Part shown: piece after piece, positions 1 to 10,400 of the stretch
Position numbering within the stretch: the stretch's first letter is position 1
Layout: every line of letters begins with the position of its first letter
DNA from: CAINVV01 sp031432175
GTDB taxonomy: Bacteria > Bacteroidota > Bacteroidia > Bacteroidales > Prolixibacteraceae
NCBI GenBank assembly: GCA_964358545.1
Contig: CAYHQN010000025.1
Span: 1 to 39,262, forward strand
Direction of reading: 5' to 3'
Length of the DNA stretch: 39,262 nucleotides
Notes under the pieces: generated by a model
Database searches by the model: none
The model's input: the letters and a program-made list of their open reading frames with translations, nothing else
What the model was told of the DNA's origin: nothing
Position numbers and translations under genes: made by a program

Positions 1-51
1 TAGCCATATAACAAAATAAACCGTCTCTTTTTTCAATTTGGTAAAGTAGAA
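1..51 (+). repeat. Left arm of 51-bp perfect inverted repeat
   Basis: The first 51 bases are the exact reverse complement of 10861-10911. The arm is cut by the window edge, so the true repeat may be longer. It ends 14 nt from the stop codon of the propeller-fucosidase gene. Bases 33-54 also match 11066-11087 in the same orientation (20 of 22). Together with the right arm it brackets the susC-susD-GH78-GH29 block. Confidence 0.9.
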
Positions 52-64
52 TTAGATGTTTTTT

Positions 65-2425
65 TTAATTAGGCTTAGCATATACTGCGAATTTCTTCAC
101 TCGCATTTTATCCTTATTTCCCGTTAGTATCAACCTCACCTGATTAGTCTGGACAGGCTCAATAATTTCCACACGTTTCCTTCCTATGCTTAAGCCCGAA
201 GAAACCAATTTCCATTGCCCAGCGATAGATGCTTCTACTTTGTATTGTTGTATGTGCTGTCCGCTGCTGATCTCTTCTTCTACCTCAATCAACTCTATTT
301 TACCTTTTTCAGACACTTGCAGATTTATAGTATCACCAGTCTGTTTTACATTTAAAATCCCCAGGGGAGTTGAGAACATTCTATTTATTTTTTTGCCTAA
401 TTCATCTAAGTTTTTTACTTCCACTTGTGGTATAATCCCACTGGTGTCAGGTGTCATATTGATGAGCAGGTTAGCGCCACGACCGATAGACTCAAAATAA
501 ACTTTCGTCATGAAGTCGATATTCCGCAATGTCTTGTCTGAATTAGGCGCCCAAAACCAGACGTCGCGTGTGTTGATGCAAGCCTCTGCAGGCAGCCAGC
601 CAGCGCTTTGCGGACCTACCCAATGGGTTAAACCCTCTCCGGGTTTAACAACATTCCATAATGGGTAAGCAGCCCATCCCTGCTCGCTTCCCGACCAACG
701 GATATCAGGTTTTGTGCCGCCCATTACGATGGCATCCGGTTGTAAATGTTTTACCATGGAACGAATAGCATCACCATAAGCAGTCCCCAGTGGTTTCATC
801 GTTTTAGGATCCATCACATCCCATCCAAAAGGATCATAAGCCCCATCGAACCACAGGTATGAAATTTTACCGTAGCCGGTCAATAACTCCCTGAGCTGCT
901 CCAGAAATACCGGAAAATATTTATCTATATCCCCTGCTAATTTTCTTTCTCCCTGTGGATCGGGAGTACTGGTACAACCAAAATGCTTATCACCTGCCGA
1001 CACGTAAAACCCTATTTTCATATCATGTTTTTTGCAGGCTTTAACAAATTCATCAACTACATCGCCTTTTCCGTTTTTCCATGGCGATTGCATAACAGAA
1101 TAATCTGTCGTTTTAGTCGGCCATAAACAATAGCCATTATGGTGTTTAGCCGTAAGTACGAGATGTTTAGCGCCAAACGATTTGGCCGTTTTTACCCATT
1201 GTTCTGCATCCAATTTAGAAGGATTAAATAAATCAGCAACGGGAACCGCCAGAAAATCAGATTTGTTAAAAGTAGCCGGTCCAAAGTGAATAAAAGCTCC
1301 TATCTGATCTTGCTGATAGGCTAATTGTTGCGAAGATGGTTTATAATTTATCTCAGATGAGGCACTAATTTGTTTTTGGACTTCTCCGGAAGGCGCTACC
1401 AGCACCGGTGTCCAATCGCCTTTATGGCTGGGAGGGACAGCGGATTGCTTTTCAGGATCATTAAAAAAATGTTCACATAATTGCCTTGGGGTTCCATCGT
1501 AGGTTGCCCATTGCAAATCACCTGCAGTGGTTTGATCGCTACCTGTAAAATAAAGAATAGTCTTTCCCTTATAATAGCACAATTCAACATCTGATGCATT
1601 GCTCTCACGGATATCAGGTTTGATCAGCAGGATATTTTTATGGGAAGGATCAAAAGTGATAAATGACCTTCCTGCTGGCGCATCTTCCCAATGCACCAAA
1701 TCTTTGGAACGTGTAATTCTTGTCTCATATCCTTTTTTGAGCGATTCCAAGTAAAGCGTGTAATACCAGTCCCCTTCATAATACAAGGCCGGGCCCCCCA
1801 CATATTTATCCTTCCCATAAATGGCATCAGGTATCTCTTTCCAATTCTTCAGATCTGAAGACTCCATATACCGGAAGGTAAAGGCTGGCCACCGTTTATC
1901 ATTTGTTTCGTACAACAAAATGAATTTGTCTTTTCCCCTGCAAACTGCTGTATTGAAGAAAAACTCATTAGGAGCGGCCCGAAATACCGTAACCGGCTTT
2001 GTCCAGTGCTTTAAATCAGCAGAACTGGTCATTGAAATCTCTGTCATCTGCCGCCATGGTTTGTTCTGCCCATAATTGCCTGCAAATACATATACTCTTC
2101 CCTCCCAGGTAAGTACAGTACCAAAACCATGATTCCTTAATGCAACAGATGCTATTTTTTTTGATTCCACATCACGGATACGCACTTCATCCTCATGAAA
2201 AAAATCTCCGGGCTTTGCGCCGGAAACATCCCAGAAACGCTGATTATTTTCCATCAGGTACAATCTGTTCTTAAAAACAAACGGAGAAGTTTCCACCAGT
2301 GGTGACCCCAGACGTCCCTGTTTGATAATAGGATTAGTCCAGGTTGACTGTGCGGATATTAAAATGGCACTGCATACAAAAATAGTAAACAGGCAAAATC
2401 GTTTTGTGATGACGGTACGTTTCAT
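65..2425 (-). CDS. Beta-propeller / GH29 alpha-L-fucosidase fusion
   Basis: Secreted glycosidase of 786 aa, expected to release alpha-L-fucose in the periplasm or at the cell surface. A signal peptide covers about residues 1-25 (ends SAQS). Residues about 28-330 look like a five-bladed propeller of the GH43/GH32 type, with recurring blade motifs (SSADLKHW, SSDLKNWKE, SKDLVHWED). Residues about 365-690 are GH29: HFGPATF, LTAKHHNGYCLW and YLWFDGA, where Asp527 is the expected nucleophile. About 95 residues of beta-rich C-terminal domain follow. The start codon overlaps the stop of the upstream GH78 gene as ATGA, so translation is probably coupled. Ordinary GH29 enzymes are about 420-600 aa; the added propeller is unusual. 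Whether the propeller is a second catalytic domain or a binding module cannot be settled by eye. Confidence 0.85.
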   Translation of the reverse strand: MKRTVITKRFCLFTIFVCSAILISAQSTWTNPIIKQGRLGSPLVETSPFVFKNRLYLMENNQRFWDVSGAKPGDFFHEDEVRIRDVESKKIASVALRNHGFGTVLTWEGRVYVFAGNYGQNKPWRQMTEISMTSSADLKHWTKPVTVFRAAPNEFFFNTAVCRGKDKFILLYETNDKRWPAFTFRYMESSDLKNWKEIPDAIYGKDKYVGGPALYYEGDWYYTLYLESLKKGYETRITRSKDLVHWEDAPAGRSFITFDPSHKNILLIKPDIRESNASDVELCYYKGKTILYFTGSDQTTAGDLQWATYDGTPRQLCEHFFNDPEKQSAVPPSHKGDWTPVLVAPSGEVQKQISASSEINYKPSSQQLAYQQDQIGAFIHFGPATFNKSDFLAVPVADLFNPSKLDAEQWVKTAKSFGAKHLVLTAKHHNGYCLWPTKTTDYSVMQSPWKNGKGDVVDEFVKACKKHDMKIGFYVSAGDKHFGCTSTPDPQGERKLAGDIDKYFPVFLEQLRELLTGYGKISYLWFDGAYDPFGWDVMDPKTMKPLGTAYGDAIRSMVKHLQPDAIVMGGTKPDIRWSGSEQGWAAYPLWNVVKPGEGLTHWVGPQSAGWLPAEACINTRDVWFWAPNSDKTLRNIDFMTKVYFESIGRGANLLINMTPDTSGIIPQVEVKNLDELGKKINRMFSTPLGILNVKQTGDTINLQVSEKGKIELIEVEEEISSGQHIQQYKVEASIAGQWKLVSSGLSIGRKRVEIIEPVQTNQVRLILTGNKDKMRVKKFAVYAKPN

Positions 2426-5400
2426 TTAGTAGTTGATATAAAGTTATAATTTCCTGATCCTATGTGATATACTGCACTCCCTTTTTCTATTCTTAAAAAA
2501 CTGATATTTTGGTCTTGTGCAGGTGAATGGTTACTTTCTTTAACTGATCCCATATTTTCAGCAGGTACATAAACGGTAGCTGTTGTATTACAAGGAATTG
2601 AAATATTCATTATTACCTGGTTGCCTCGTTTCTGCCAATTACTTACTATTGTTCCATATACGGAATTATAAGAGCTGTTTACCCAGTGTAAGTCTCCAAC
2701 CATATTCGGTTTGATAAGTATTTTTTTAAATCCTGGCGCATCAGGACTGATTCCTCCAAGTGACTGATAAATCCACCCTCCGATATTACCCGCAAGAGAA
2801 GGCATAAACACTTGCCCTCCATGCCACATTTCTTTCATCAGGCTATTGTCTGATCCAATCGTGTTACTGTACCATGATGGATAATCCTGAATGGTTGTCA
2901 TTTCCCATCCTATTTCCGGTGCAAAGTCTGCCAAAAACTTTAACAAATACGTAGTAGAACAAAAACCGGTAGAAAGATGGGTGCCGTGTGCTTCAATTTC
3001 GGACAGCAATGCTTTTTCAACTAATGGGACCAGTTTTTCTGGTACAAGCCCGAGAGCTAATGGCAATATTTGACCGGCTTGTGTACAAACCCTATTTCCC
3101 GACCACCAAATTTTATGAGGGACTATTCCATTCAAAACACTCAAAGGATAACCGGGGGTAACCTTCCAACCCAATTCTCCATAAATACCTGTTGTTGTAT
3201 CTAAGAAATTTTTATTAAATGTTGTTTTTATTCTTTGGGCCAGTTCTGAATATTTTTTCACATCTTCCGTTTTACCCATCATTTCAGCAGTTTTACTCAC
3301 AATTGTAGCATAATAATACCAGGCTGGTGTATTGATGATCCGACGTGGTGTCTCTTCAATAGGACACCAATCGGAAAGTCCCCAATCCTGCAAACCATCT
3401 TTGCTCATACTGCTAAGGTAATCTACATATCGTTTCATGGCCGGGTAAGATTCCTTCAAGAATGATTCATCTCCATAATATTGATACAAATTCCATGGTA
3501 ACCAAACTACACACCCCCCCCACCATGGACTGTTGTAATCATCAAAGTAAGCACCGGGGCAAACATCGGGAACATTACCATCTTCCCTTTGGTCGTTGAC
3601 CATGTCCAGTTGCCAACGTTCATACATTCTTTGTGCATCAAACAAATAGGTATTTGGAACAAACATAGTTACTATATCCTGTGTCCATGCTTTCCATTCG
3701 CGAGTGGGATCATTGGGTAAAAAAGTAGTATAATATGCTGAAGTCCGCCGAACAATATCCTCCAAACTATTTATTAAACCATCGGAACAAGTGAAACTAC
3801 CGACCCTGTCCCACCCATTTGATATAATGCGGGCTGTCACATCTTCTAATTTTGGAACTTGCGTGACACCTGCAATTTCCACTTTATTTATGGCAATATT
3901 ATAAAAACGAGGCTCATATACTTCATCATCTCCACTCCCTGCCAGCACAAATTTACAACTGCTATTCGACACGCTACCAATTAGTACCGTTGCAGGCGCT
4001 GAAGATACAGGTGTAATAGTAATAGCAGTACCTGTTTTTCCTTTGGTACGAAAATAAACCGTGCCAGCTACCTCACGACCAAAATCAAACATGTAGACAT
4101 TTTTTGCAACATCGTAAGTCATCGACACAGGATGAATTTCTTCAATAATCTTACATGGTGGTTCCTTTTGTCGTACTAAAATTCCTTCTGTGCCCTTAAC
4201 AACTTTTGCCAGTTCCCAATCATTGTCGTTATATCCTGCTTTATCCCAACCGGGGTGAGATTTTCGAAGGTCAATATCTTCTCTTATTATATGTGAATAT
4301 GTTATTTCCCCCAACGACCATTTCCAACTTTCATTCGATAAAATTGTGGATTCTGTTCCGTCTTTATATTCTATATGTAGGTTAAAAAGGAGCTTGGGTT
4401 TATCTACATAGATGTTCTTTTCAAAATTATGGCCGTAGCCTTGTCCGTACCAACCGTCAACTAATGTTATCGCTAATGCCTTACGACCCTGCTTTGACAG
4501 TTCTTTGGATACATCGTAAGCCATATATTGAGTGCGTTTATTGTAGGAGGTAAATCCCGGTGTAACTAAGTAACTACCTACTTTCTGTCCATCAATGCTT
4601 AATTCTGAAAATCCAAGTCCACAGAAATAGGCCATCGCGCGTTTCACCTGTTTTTTTATTTCGATTTCTTTACGCATATAAACCGCTCCATGTTTGGTAT
4701 CGGCATTAGCTCCTATCCATTTCCCCTGCCAATCTGACTGATTCAATTTCCCAGTTGCAAAGCTATCCAGTTTACTCCAGCCAAAATCTTTCCCATTATT
4801 AGTAATAACCTTCACTTTCCACCAATATTGCATTCCTGACTGAAGAGGTTTTCCGTCATATTGCACAGCGATAGAATTATCACTTTCCACCTTTCCGCTA
4901 TTCCATACATCCCCATCACCTTTTTTCAGTAGTTCTTCACTTGAAGCTACCAGTATTTGATAAGCCGATTGGGTAATACCTCTTTCGGAAGACTCAATCC
5001 ACCATGATAAACGTGGGTTTTTGACATCTATTCCTATGGGATTTTCTTCGTTTTCGCAACGTAAATTATTTATGAAATTAACTGCTTCTTTTTCTGAATT
5101 TACTACTACTTCCAATGGTATATTCTTAACTTTATTACCAAATACCTCTATTTCTGATAGTTGAAAATAATACCTGCGGACATCCGCTAAACGCAATCGG
5201 GTTGCTTCTATTTTAACGAAACGCCCCTTAGCATTTTTCATTGCAAATATTTGTGCATTTCCATCTAAAGGTATTGGATAATCCCTTTTTTGAACTATTA
5301 CTTTCCACGGCTCGCCCTGCAGACAAACCTGAATACTAAAATTTTCAGGAAATCCTTTGCCTGCCATCTCTCCATCTCCTCTCGGAAATAGTAAAATTTT

Positions 5401-5676
5401 ATCAATATCACAGGAGGTACCTAAATCAACCACTACATATTCCGGATACAAAAAGTGATCAGGATACATCGCGAATGCTTTGCTGCTCCAGCCTTTACCT
5501 CCTTTTTCACCATCAGTCAACTTATTTACAGACCATCCATTTGATTCTATAGAGGAAAAAGCTTTACATGATTTTCCATCTGATATATTTTTACCGGGTT
5601 CTGCTCTTATTGCTGAAATGCAGCTAAAAATAACTGCCAGAGTAACAAAGAATTTTGAATTTCCTTTTTGTGGCAT
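2422..5676 (-). CDS. GH78 alpha-L-rhamnosidase with N-terminal discoidin domain
   Basis: Exo-acting alpha-L-rhamnosidase, about 1084 aa, that would remove terminal L-rhamnose. A signal peptide (about 1-25, ending AIRAEP) is followed by an F5/8-type (discoidin) carbohydrate-binding domain (about 35-180), a fibronectin-like segment (about 215-310), the beta-sandwich domains of bacterial rhamnosidases, and an (alpha/alpha)6 catalytic barrel from about 610. The motif DPTREWKAWTQD corresponds to the conserved acidic motif of GH78, and KEMWHGG lies near the active-site end. I place the start at 5676, not at an in-frame ATG seven codons upstream, because a strong AAAGGAG sits just before this ATG. 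The gene follows susD after 229 nt containing a hairpin, and overlaps the fucosidase gene by 4 nt. Confidence 0.9.
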   Translation of the reverse strand: MPQKGNSKFFVTLAVIFSCISAIRAEPGKNISDGKSCKAFSSIESNGWSVNKLTDGEKGGKGWSSKAFAMYPDHFLYPEYVVVDLGTSCDIDKILLFPRGDGEMAGKGFPENFSIQVCLQGEPWKVIVQKRDYPIPLDGNAQIFAMKNAKGRFVKIEATRLRLADVRRYYFQLSEIEVFGNKVKNIPLEVVVNSEKEAVNFINNLRCENEENPIGIDVKNPRLSWWIESSERGITQSAYQILVASSEELLKKGDGDVWNSGKVESDNSIAVQYDGKPLQSGMQYWWKVKVITNNGKDFGWSKLDSFATGKLNQSDWQGKWIGANADTKHGAVYMRKEIEIKKQVKRAMAYFCGLGFSELSIDGQKVGSYLVTPGFTSYNKRTQYMAYDVSKELSKQGRKALAITLVDGWYGQGYGHNFEKNIYVDKPKLLFNLHIEYKDGTESTILSNESWKWSLGEITYSHIIREDIDLRKSHPGWDKAGYNDNDWELAKVVKGTEGILVRQKEPPCKIIEEIHPVSMTYDVAKNVYMFDFGREVAGTVYFRTKGKTGTAITITPVSSAPATVLIGSVSNSSCKFVLAGSGDDEVYEPRFYNIAINKVEIAGVTQVPKLEDVTARIISNGWDRVGSFTCSDGLINSLEDIVRRTSAYYTTFLPNDPTREWKAWTQDIVTMFVPNTYLFDAQRMYERWQLDMVNDQREDGNVPDVCPGAYFDDYNSPWWGGCVVWLPWNLYQYYGDESFLKESYPAMKRYVDYLSSMSKDGLQDWGLSDWCPIEETPRRIINTPAWYYYATIVSKTAEMMGKTEDVKKYSELAQRIKTTFNKNFLDTTTGIYGELGWKVTPGYPLSVLNGIVPHKIWWSGNRVCTQAGQILPLALGLVPEKLVPLVEKALLSEIEAHGTHLSTGFCSTTYLLKFLADFAPEIGWEMTTIQDYPSWYSNTIGSDNSLMKEMWHGGQVFMPSLAGNIGGWIYQSLGGISPDAPGFKKILIKPNMVGDLHWVNSSYNSVYGTIVSNWQKRGNQVIMNISIPCNTTATVYVPAENMGSVKESNHSPAQDQNISFLRIEKGSAVYHIGSGNYNFISTTK

Positions 5677-5682
5677 TTTATA

Positions 5683-5689
5683 CTCCTTT
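5683..5689 (-). promoter_or_regulatory. Shine-Dalgarno site fixing the GH78 start
   Basis: On the minus strand AAAGGAG lies 6 nt before the ATG at 5676. This is a near-ideal ribosome binding site, uncommon in this AT-rich A/T-leader phylum, and it favours 5676 over the upstream in-frame ATG at 5697. Confidence 0.7.
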
Positions 5690-5838
5690 AAATTCATACG
5701 AATAAATTGAGTTTAACTTACTTAAATTGAAATACTTGATTCATATGGAACCCTTAAAGATTTTATTCATTTCTTTTTGTGAACGACAGTTCATGAGGGT
5801 TTCATGTGTCATAAGCCGGAAAAAGAAAAATAGTATCA

Positions 5839-5876
5839 CGGCACAATTCCCAAATATATGTTTGAGAAATGTGCCG
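5839..5876 (-). terminator. Hairpin with U-rich tail between susD and GH78
   Basis: Arms 5839-5854 and 5861-5876 pair at 14 of 16 positions with a 6-nt loop. Read on the minus strand, the hairpin is followed by a T-rich tract (TATTTTTCTTTTTCC). It lies 30 nt after the susD stop and 160 nt before the GH78 start. It could be a partial terminator or an mRNA 3'-end stabiliser that keeps susC/susD transcript levels above those of the enzymes. Confidence 0.55.
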
Positions 5877-5905
5877 ATCAACTGCCAATTTTATCTATTT
5901 AATTA

Positions 5906-7405
5906 TTAATAACCCGGGTTTTGGACAAGCTTTGGATTATTATCCAACTCCCTTTGTGGAAAAGGCCACAAGTAATGCTCCGGTTTAAAAACCAAAGAAA
6001 CACCTCCCGGATTTTTAAGCGTAGGCATTTTAGTATCGGCTATTCCCCAACGTTTGATATCAAAATAACGAAGACCTTCCAAGGCCAGCTCAATACGCCT
6101 TTCATGCCGGATATAATCGCGTAGCAATCCCTGCGAATTATATTTGGCCCGATCAACCGGTGGCATATTAACTCCAGGTCTGCTCCTTATCTGATCAAGT
6201 GCATTATATATACTTGCGTCCGGACCGCTTGCTTCATTTTTTGCTTCTGCATACATCAATAACACATCTGCATAGCGTATCCATACCATATCCTGATCAG
6301 AGTCTGTCCTTCCGTAACTCCATGGAACATGTGTAAAATCTACATACTTTCTCATCTGATAGCCTGTATAACCGATCCATGAGGGCTGTTGCCATACTTC
6401 AGTTGTGTTGCGCATTGTCAATTTCAGGCGGGGATCGCGCTTATCCCAGGTTAAATCAGCCGGATCGTACAAAGGAGATTCCATAATAGATTTACCATCA
6501 ATACATTCATAGTCATCTACTAAATTCTTGAATGGACCTATAGCTCCATACCACCCTATCTGAACATCCATGCTTTCTACAAAAGCAGTTGGATCAGTTG
6601 GACTCAAATATTGCGTGGAAAAAATAATTTCCGGATTTCCTCCTTGCGTTGCAGTTAGAAACAAACCAAGATAATTATTAGCCAGGCTAAACTTACCCGA
6701 GCTTATTATTTGTTGCGCAAAACCTGCGGCTTCCGCCCATTTCTTTTCGTATAACAAGACTCTTGCCTTAATAGCCATTGCACTTCCTTTGACCGCATGC
6801 CCTGCGTAGCTTACATCCGGCAAACTCGAAATGGCAGCATCCAAATCTCCATGAATAAATGCTAATACATCTGCTTTGGGACTTTTGGCTATTTTAGATT
6901 CATCTGCACTCTTAGGTGTTTCCTTATAAAGGATTACATCACCAAAGAAATTCACCAGATCAAAATACATCAATGCACGCAGAAACCTCACTTCAGCCTT
7001 AGCTGCTTTTTTCGTTTCGTCACTAATTGGTGCCTTATCAACATTTGCGAGAAAAAAATTGCAACTGGCAATTGCACGGTAAGGAGCAAAATAAGCAGCA
7101 TCTATTGCACCGCCGGAAGTGGGACTTATCACCCCTATTTGCATAGCGACAGTATTAAAATAAGCATACCCATAAGCGTTATCAGAAAGACAATCTAAAT
7201 ATACCCTTTGATAACCTAAAACACCATCCTGCATCCGTCTATAACAGCCTGCTAAAGCCATTTGAGCATCCGCATCTGTTTTCCAGAATGTTCCACTGGA
7301 AATCTGATCCAAAGGATTCTTATCAAGGAAATCTTTTTGACACGAACTACATAGCATCAGAGTAGTTAGCACTACTGAAACTGTTACTGAATATAATTTT
7401 TTCAT
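5906..7405 (-). CDS. SusD/RagB family glycan-binding lipoprotein
   Basis: Surface lipoprotein of 499 aa that caps the SusC channel and binds the incoming oligosaccharide. The N-terminus has a lipobox (LMLCSSC, lipidated Cys at about 22). The mature start QKDFLDKNPLDQ is typical of SusD/RagB. TPR-like helices (ALMYFDLVNFFGD, AEVRFLRAL) and the C-terminal signature with RHERRIELALEG, RYFDIKRWG and LWPFPQRELDNNP are all present, so the protein is full length. It starts 19 nt after the susC stop. The gene pair defines the locus as a polysaccharide utilisation locus; the glycan is inferred only from the neighbouring rhamnosidase and fucosidase. Confidence 0.95.
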   Translation of the reverse strand: MKKLYSVTVSVVLTTLMLCSSCQKDFLDKNPLDQISSGTFWKTDADAQMALAGCYRRMQDGVLGYQRVYLDCLSDNAYGYAYFNTVAMQIGVISPTSGGAIDAAYFAPYRAIASCNFFLANVDKAPISDETKKAAKAEVRFLRALMYFDLVNFFGDVILYKETPKSADESKIAKSPKADVLAFIHGDLDAAISSLPDVSYAGHAVKGSAMAIKARVLLYEKKWAEAAGFAQQIISSGKFSLANNYLGLFLTATQGGNPEIIFSTQYLSPTDPTAFVESMDVQIGWYGAIGPFKNLVDDYECIDGKSIMESPLYDPADLTWDKRDPRLKLTMRNTTEVWQQPSWIGYTGYQMRKYVDFTHVPWSYGRTDSDQDMVWIRYADVLLMYAEAKNEASGPDASIYNALDQIRSRPGVNMPPVDRAKYNSQGLLRDYIRHERRIELALEGLRYFDIKRWGIADTKMPTLKNPGGVSLVFKPEHYLWPFPQRELDNNPKLVQNPGY

Positions 7406-7423
7406 ATTATTATATTTAATAAT

Positions 7424-10400
7424 TTAAAATTTAATATCAAGTCCAAAATTAATAATACGAACCTGAGGGTATTGCGCATATCTGCCAAAACCGCCTATAG
7501 TAGTGCCAGTTCTGGAAAGTGTTTCAGGATCGGCTCCTTCGAATTTTGTGAATGTGAGCAAGTTGTCTCCCGAAACAGATAGTGTTATACCCTTCGACCT
7601 GATTTTATCTGCTATCCGTTTAGGTAATGTATAGGATAAACTAATATTTTTTAAGCGAAGGTAAGAAGCATCCTGTAAATAGTAAGTGGATGGATAGGCA
7701 GCAACGCCTCCATAGTCCCACGAATCGTATATTGCCGGAACAGTATTACTTGGATTTGTAGGGCTCCAGGCATTTCTGAATTTAGTAGTAGGTGGTGTCC
7801 CCTGCAGAAAGGGATCAATACCCCAGCCACTCAATGGCAATTTATTTCCTTGTGTTCCCTGAAAAAATACAGATAATGCAAATCCTTTCCAGGAAACATT
7901 CATCCCAAAGGAATAAATAAAGTCAGGGTACATACCCTTTATTGTCTTTCGGTCATCAGCATTAACCACACCGTCTCCATTCTGATCTTTTATTTTCAGA
8001 TCACCTGGCTTGGACGGGTAAAACGGCTGTTTCGGAGAGTTATTAATGTCTTGCTGGCTTTGGAAGATACCTATCCATTCATACATATAGTAGGAGTTAT
8101 AAGGCAATCCGACTTCGTTAACTCCTTTTGTAGAAGTACGTATTTTTAAAAGTTTATTTGCATAAGTGGAGATTTGGAAATAAGCATTGTAGCTAACCTC
8201 CCCAATTTGATTGGCGTGTCTCAGTTCTGCCTCCCATCCCATATTTTGTAATTCTCCATCATTGGTTACTGGTCCGCTGATACCCAGGCTTCCAGGGACA
8301 GGCTGAGAGGTCAGAATACCGGAAGTGTTTTTCTTAAACCAGTCGAATGTCACGCCGAAAAGTCCTTTATAAATATCCAGGTCCAAACCCACGTCAGCTA
8401 CTCGCGTAGTTTCCCATTTGAGTGTCTTATCTGTCAGTCGGTTTAATACCACAGCAGGCTGAAGTTGTGATCCGTAAGGATACTCCGTAAGGGATAAAAT
8501 ATCCTGGTAAGGATAAGTACCTATTTCCTGATTCCCCAGCGTTCCTAAAGAAGCCCTGAGTTTCATATTATCAATCCAGGCAAACTTGTCATGGATAAAA
8601 CGCTCTTGAGATAGCCTCCAACCTGCCGATACAGCCGGAAAAATGCCCCAACGATTATCGGGAGCAATACGCGAACTTCCGTCATACCGAACGTTGGCTT
8701 CGAGTAAATATCTACTTTTATAATCATAATTAACGCGACCAAAATAGGAACGGATCGCCCATTCACTGGAAGTACCTGACAAAGATTGCCCGATAGGGGA
8801 TCCTGCATTTATTTGATCCAGGAGGGGATTAGGAAAGTTAACTCTTTGTCCTTGTATATTCTGGGTCTTATAAGACTGCTGCTCGTATCCTGCCAAAACT
8901 TTTATAGTATGATCGGCGTCAAACTTTGTGTCGTAAGTTAAAGTAGAATAAAATGATGGCAACACACTTAGTGTATACCTGTCCGTTAAACCTGCACCTT
9001 TATTTCCATCATTATAATAAGTATAATCAGCTGCACCAGCTGGCTTAATAAACATATATTGCGGAACAGCCACCTGGTGTTGTTTATAGGTATCATGAGT
9101 ATAATTAAGAGCGCCCTTTGCCAGCCAAACCAGGCCTTTAAACGGGGTTACCTCAATATAAGCCTGGGAGTTCATGGCATAAGTGGTGGAGTGTTGATAA
9201 TTCCCCGGATTAAGGTCAGTCTCAGGATTACGGTTGTGCCCTTCTCCCTGGTATGCCCAGGCAGATACCCTTCCGCTTCCATCCGGCAAAAATGGGGTAA
9301 AATTCGGAGCGCCCTGATAAACAAGAAGCACTATGTCACTATTAACGTTGCGGGGTTCCTTTATTACCTTTTCTGCCATATTGATAATAGTTCCTACTCT
9401 GACTATTTTATTCAACTGTGTGCTTAGATTCAGAACGGCACTGTATCTTTTATAATTGAAAGCGGGTAAAATTCCATCCTGGTCCAAATAGCCCATGGAT
9501 AAACTATAGGTTGTTTTATCGTTGCCTCCGGAAAATCGGAGATTGTGGTTCTTAACAGTAGCCGGTTTGAAATAATAGTCAACCCAGTTAAAGCTCGGGT
9601 ACTGAGCCTTGTCAGTAGGATTTCTATACAAATCAATCTGTGCCTGTGTATACAATGGAGGTAATTTGGCCCTTACCTTGGCTGCGTTAAACATGGTCAT
9701 ATATTCAGATGAATCGTAAATGAAATCAGGCAATCTTGTTGCAGTATGAATTCCAACATCAGCTCTGTATTCTATCATAGACTCACCTTTCTTCCCTTGC
9801 TTTGTCGTAACAAGAATAACCCCGTTAGCAGCCCTTGATCCATAAATAGCTGCGGACGCCGCATCTTTCAATACTGAAATATTTTCAATATCATTAGGGT
9901 TAAGATTGTTCATTGACCCTATGATTCCATCGACCAATACCAATGGACTTGAAGATGCTCCAAAAGATCCCAGTCCTCTTACCAGTAACTGCGGATCATC
10001 CCGTCCTGGTGAGGCAGTTGGTTGAATAACCTGCAAGCCGGCAACACGACCTTGAAGCAGATTCGCAGCATTAGGCTTTGGAATACTACCCAATATATTG
10101 GCTGAAACATTTGATACTGCTCCTGTCATACTAACTTTCTTCTGGGTGCCGTAACCAACGGCAACAACTTCGTCAATACCAACAACATCTTCAGCAAGGG
10201 TCACATTAATTGTTGTATTGTTACCAATAACAATTTCCTGAGCTTTCATACCAATAAATGAAAACACAAGTGTTTTGGCATCGGCAGGTACTGATATTCT
10301 GAACTTTCCGTCCGCATCTGTATCAATTCCGGTCGTGGTACCTTTCACAACGACACTTACGCCAGGCAACGGAAGCCCTTTGCTGTCTTTCACTGAACCG

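Noticed and set aside
186..500. Plus-strand open frames antisense to the fucosidase, and similar long antisense frames across the window
   Set aside because: They lie opposite genes with clear domain content and show no motifs of their own.
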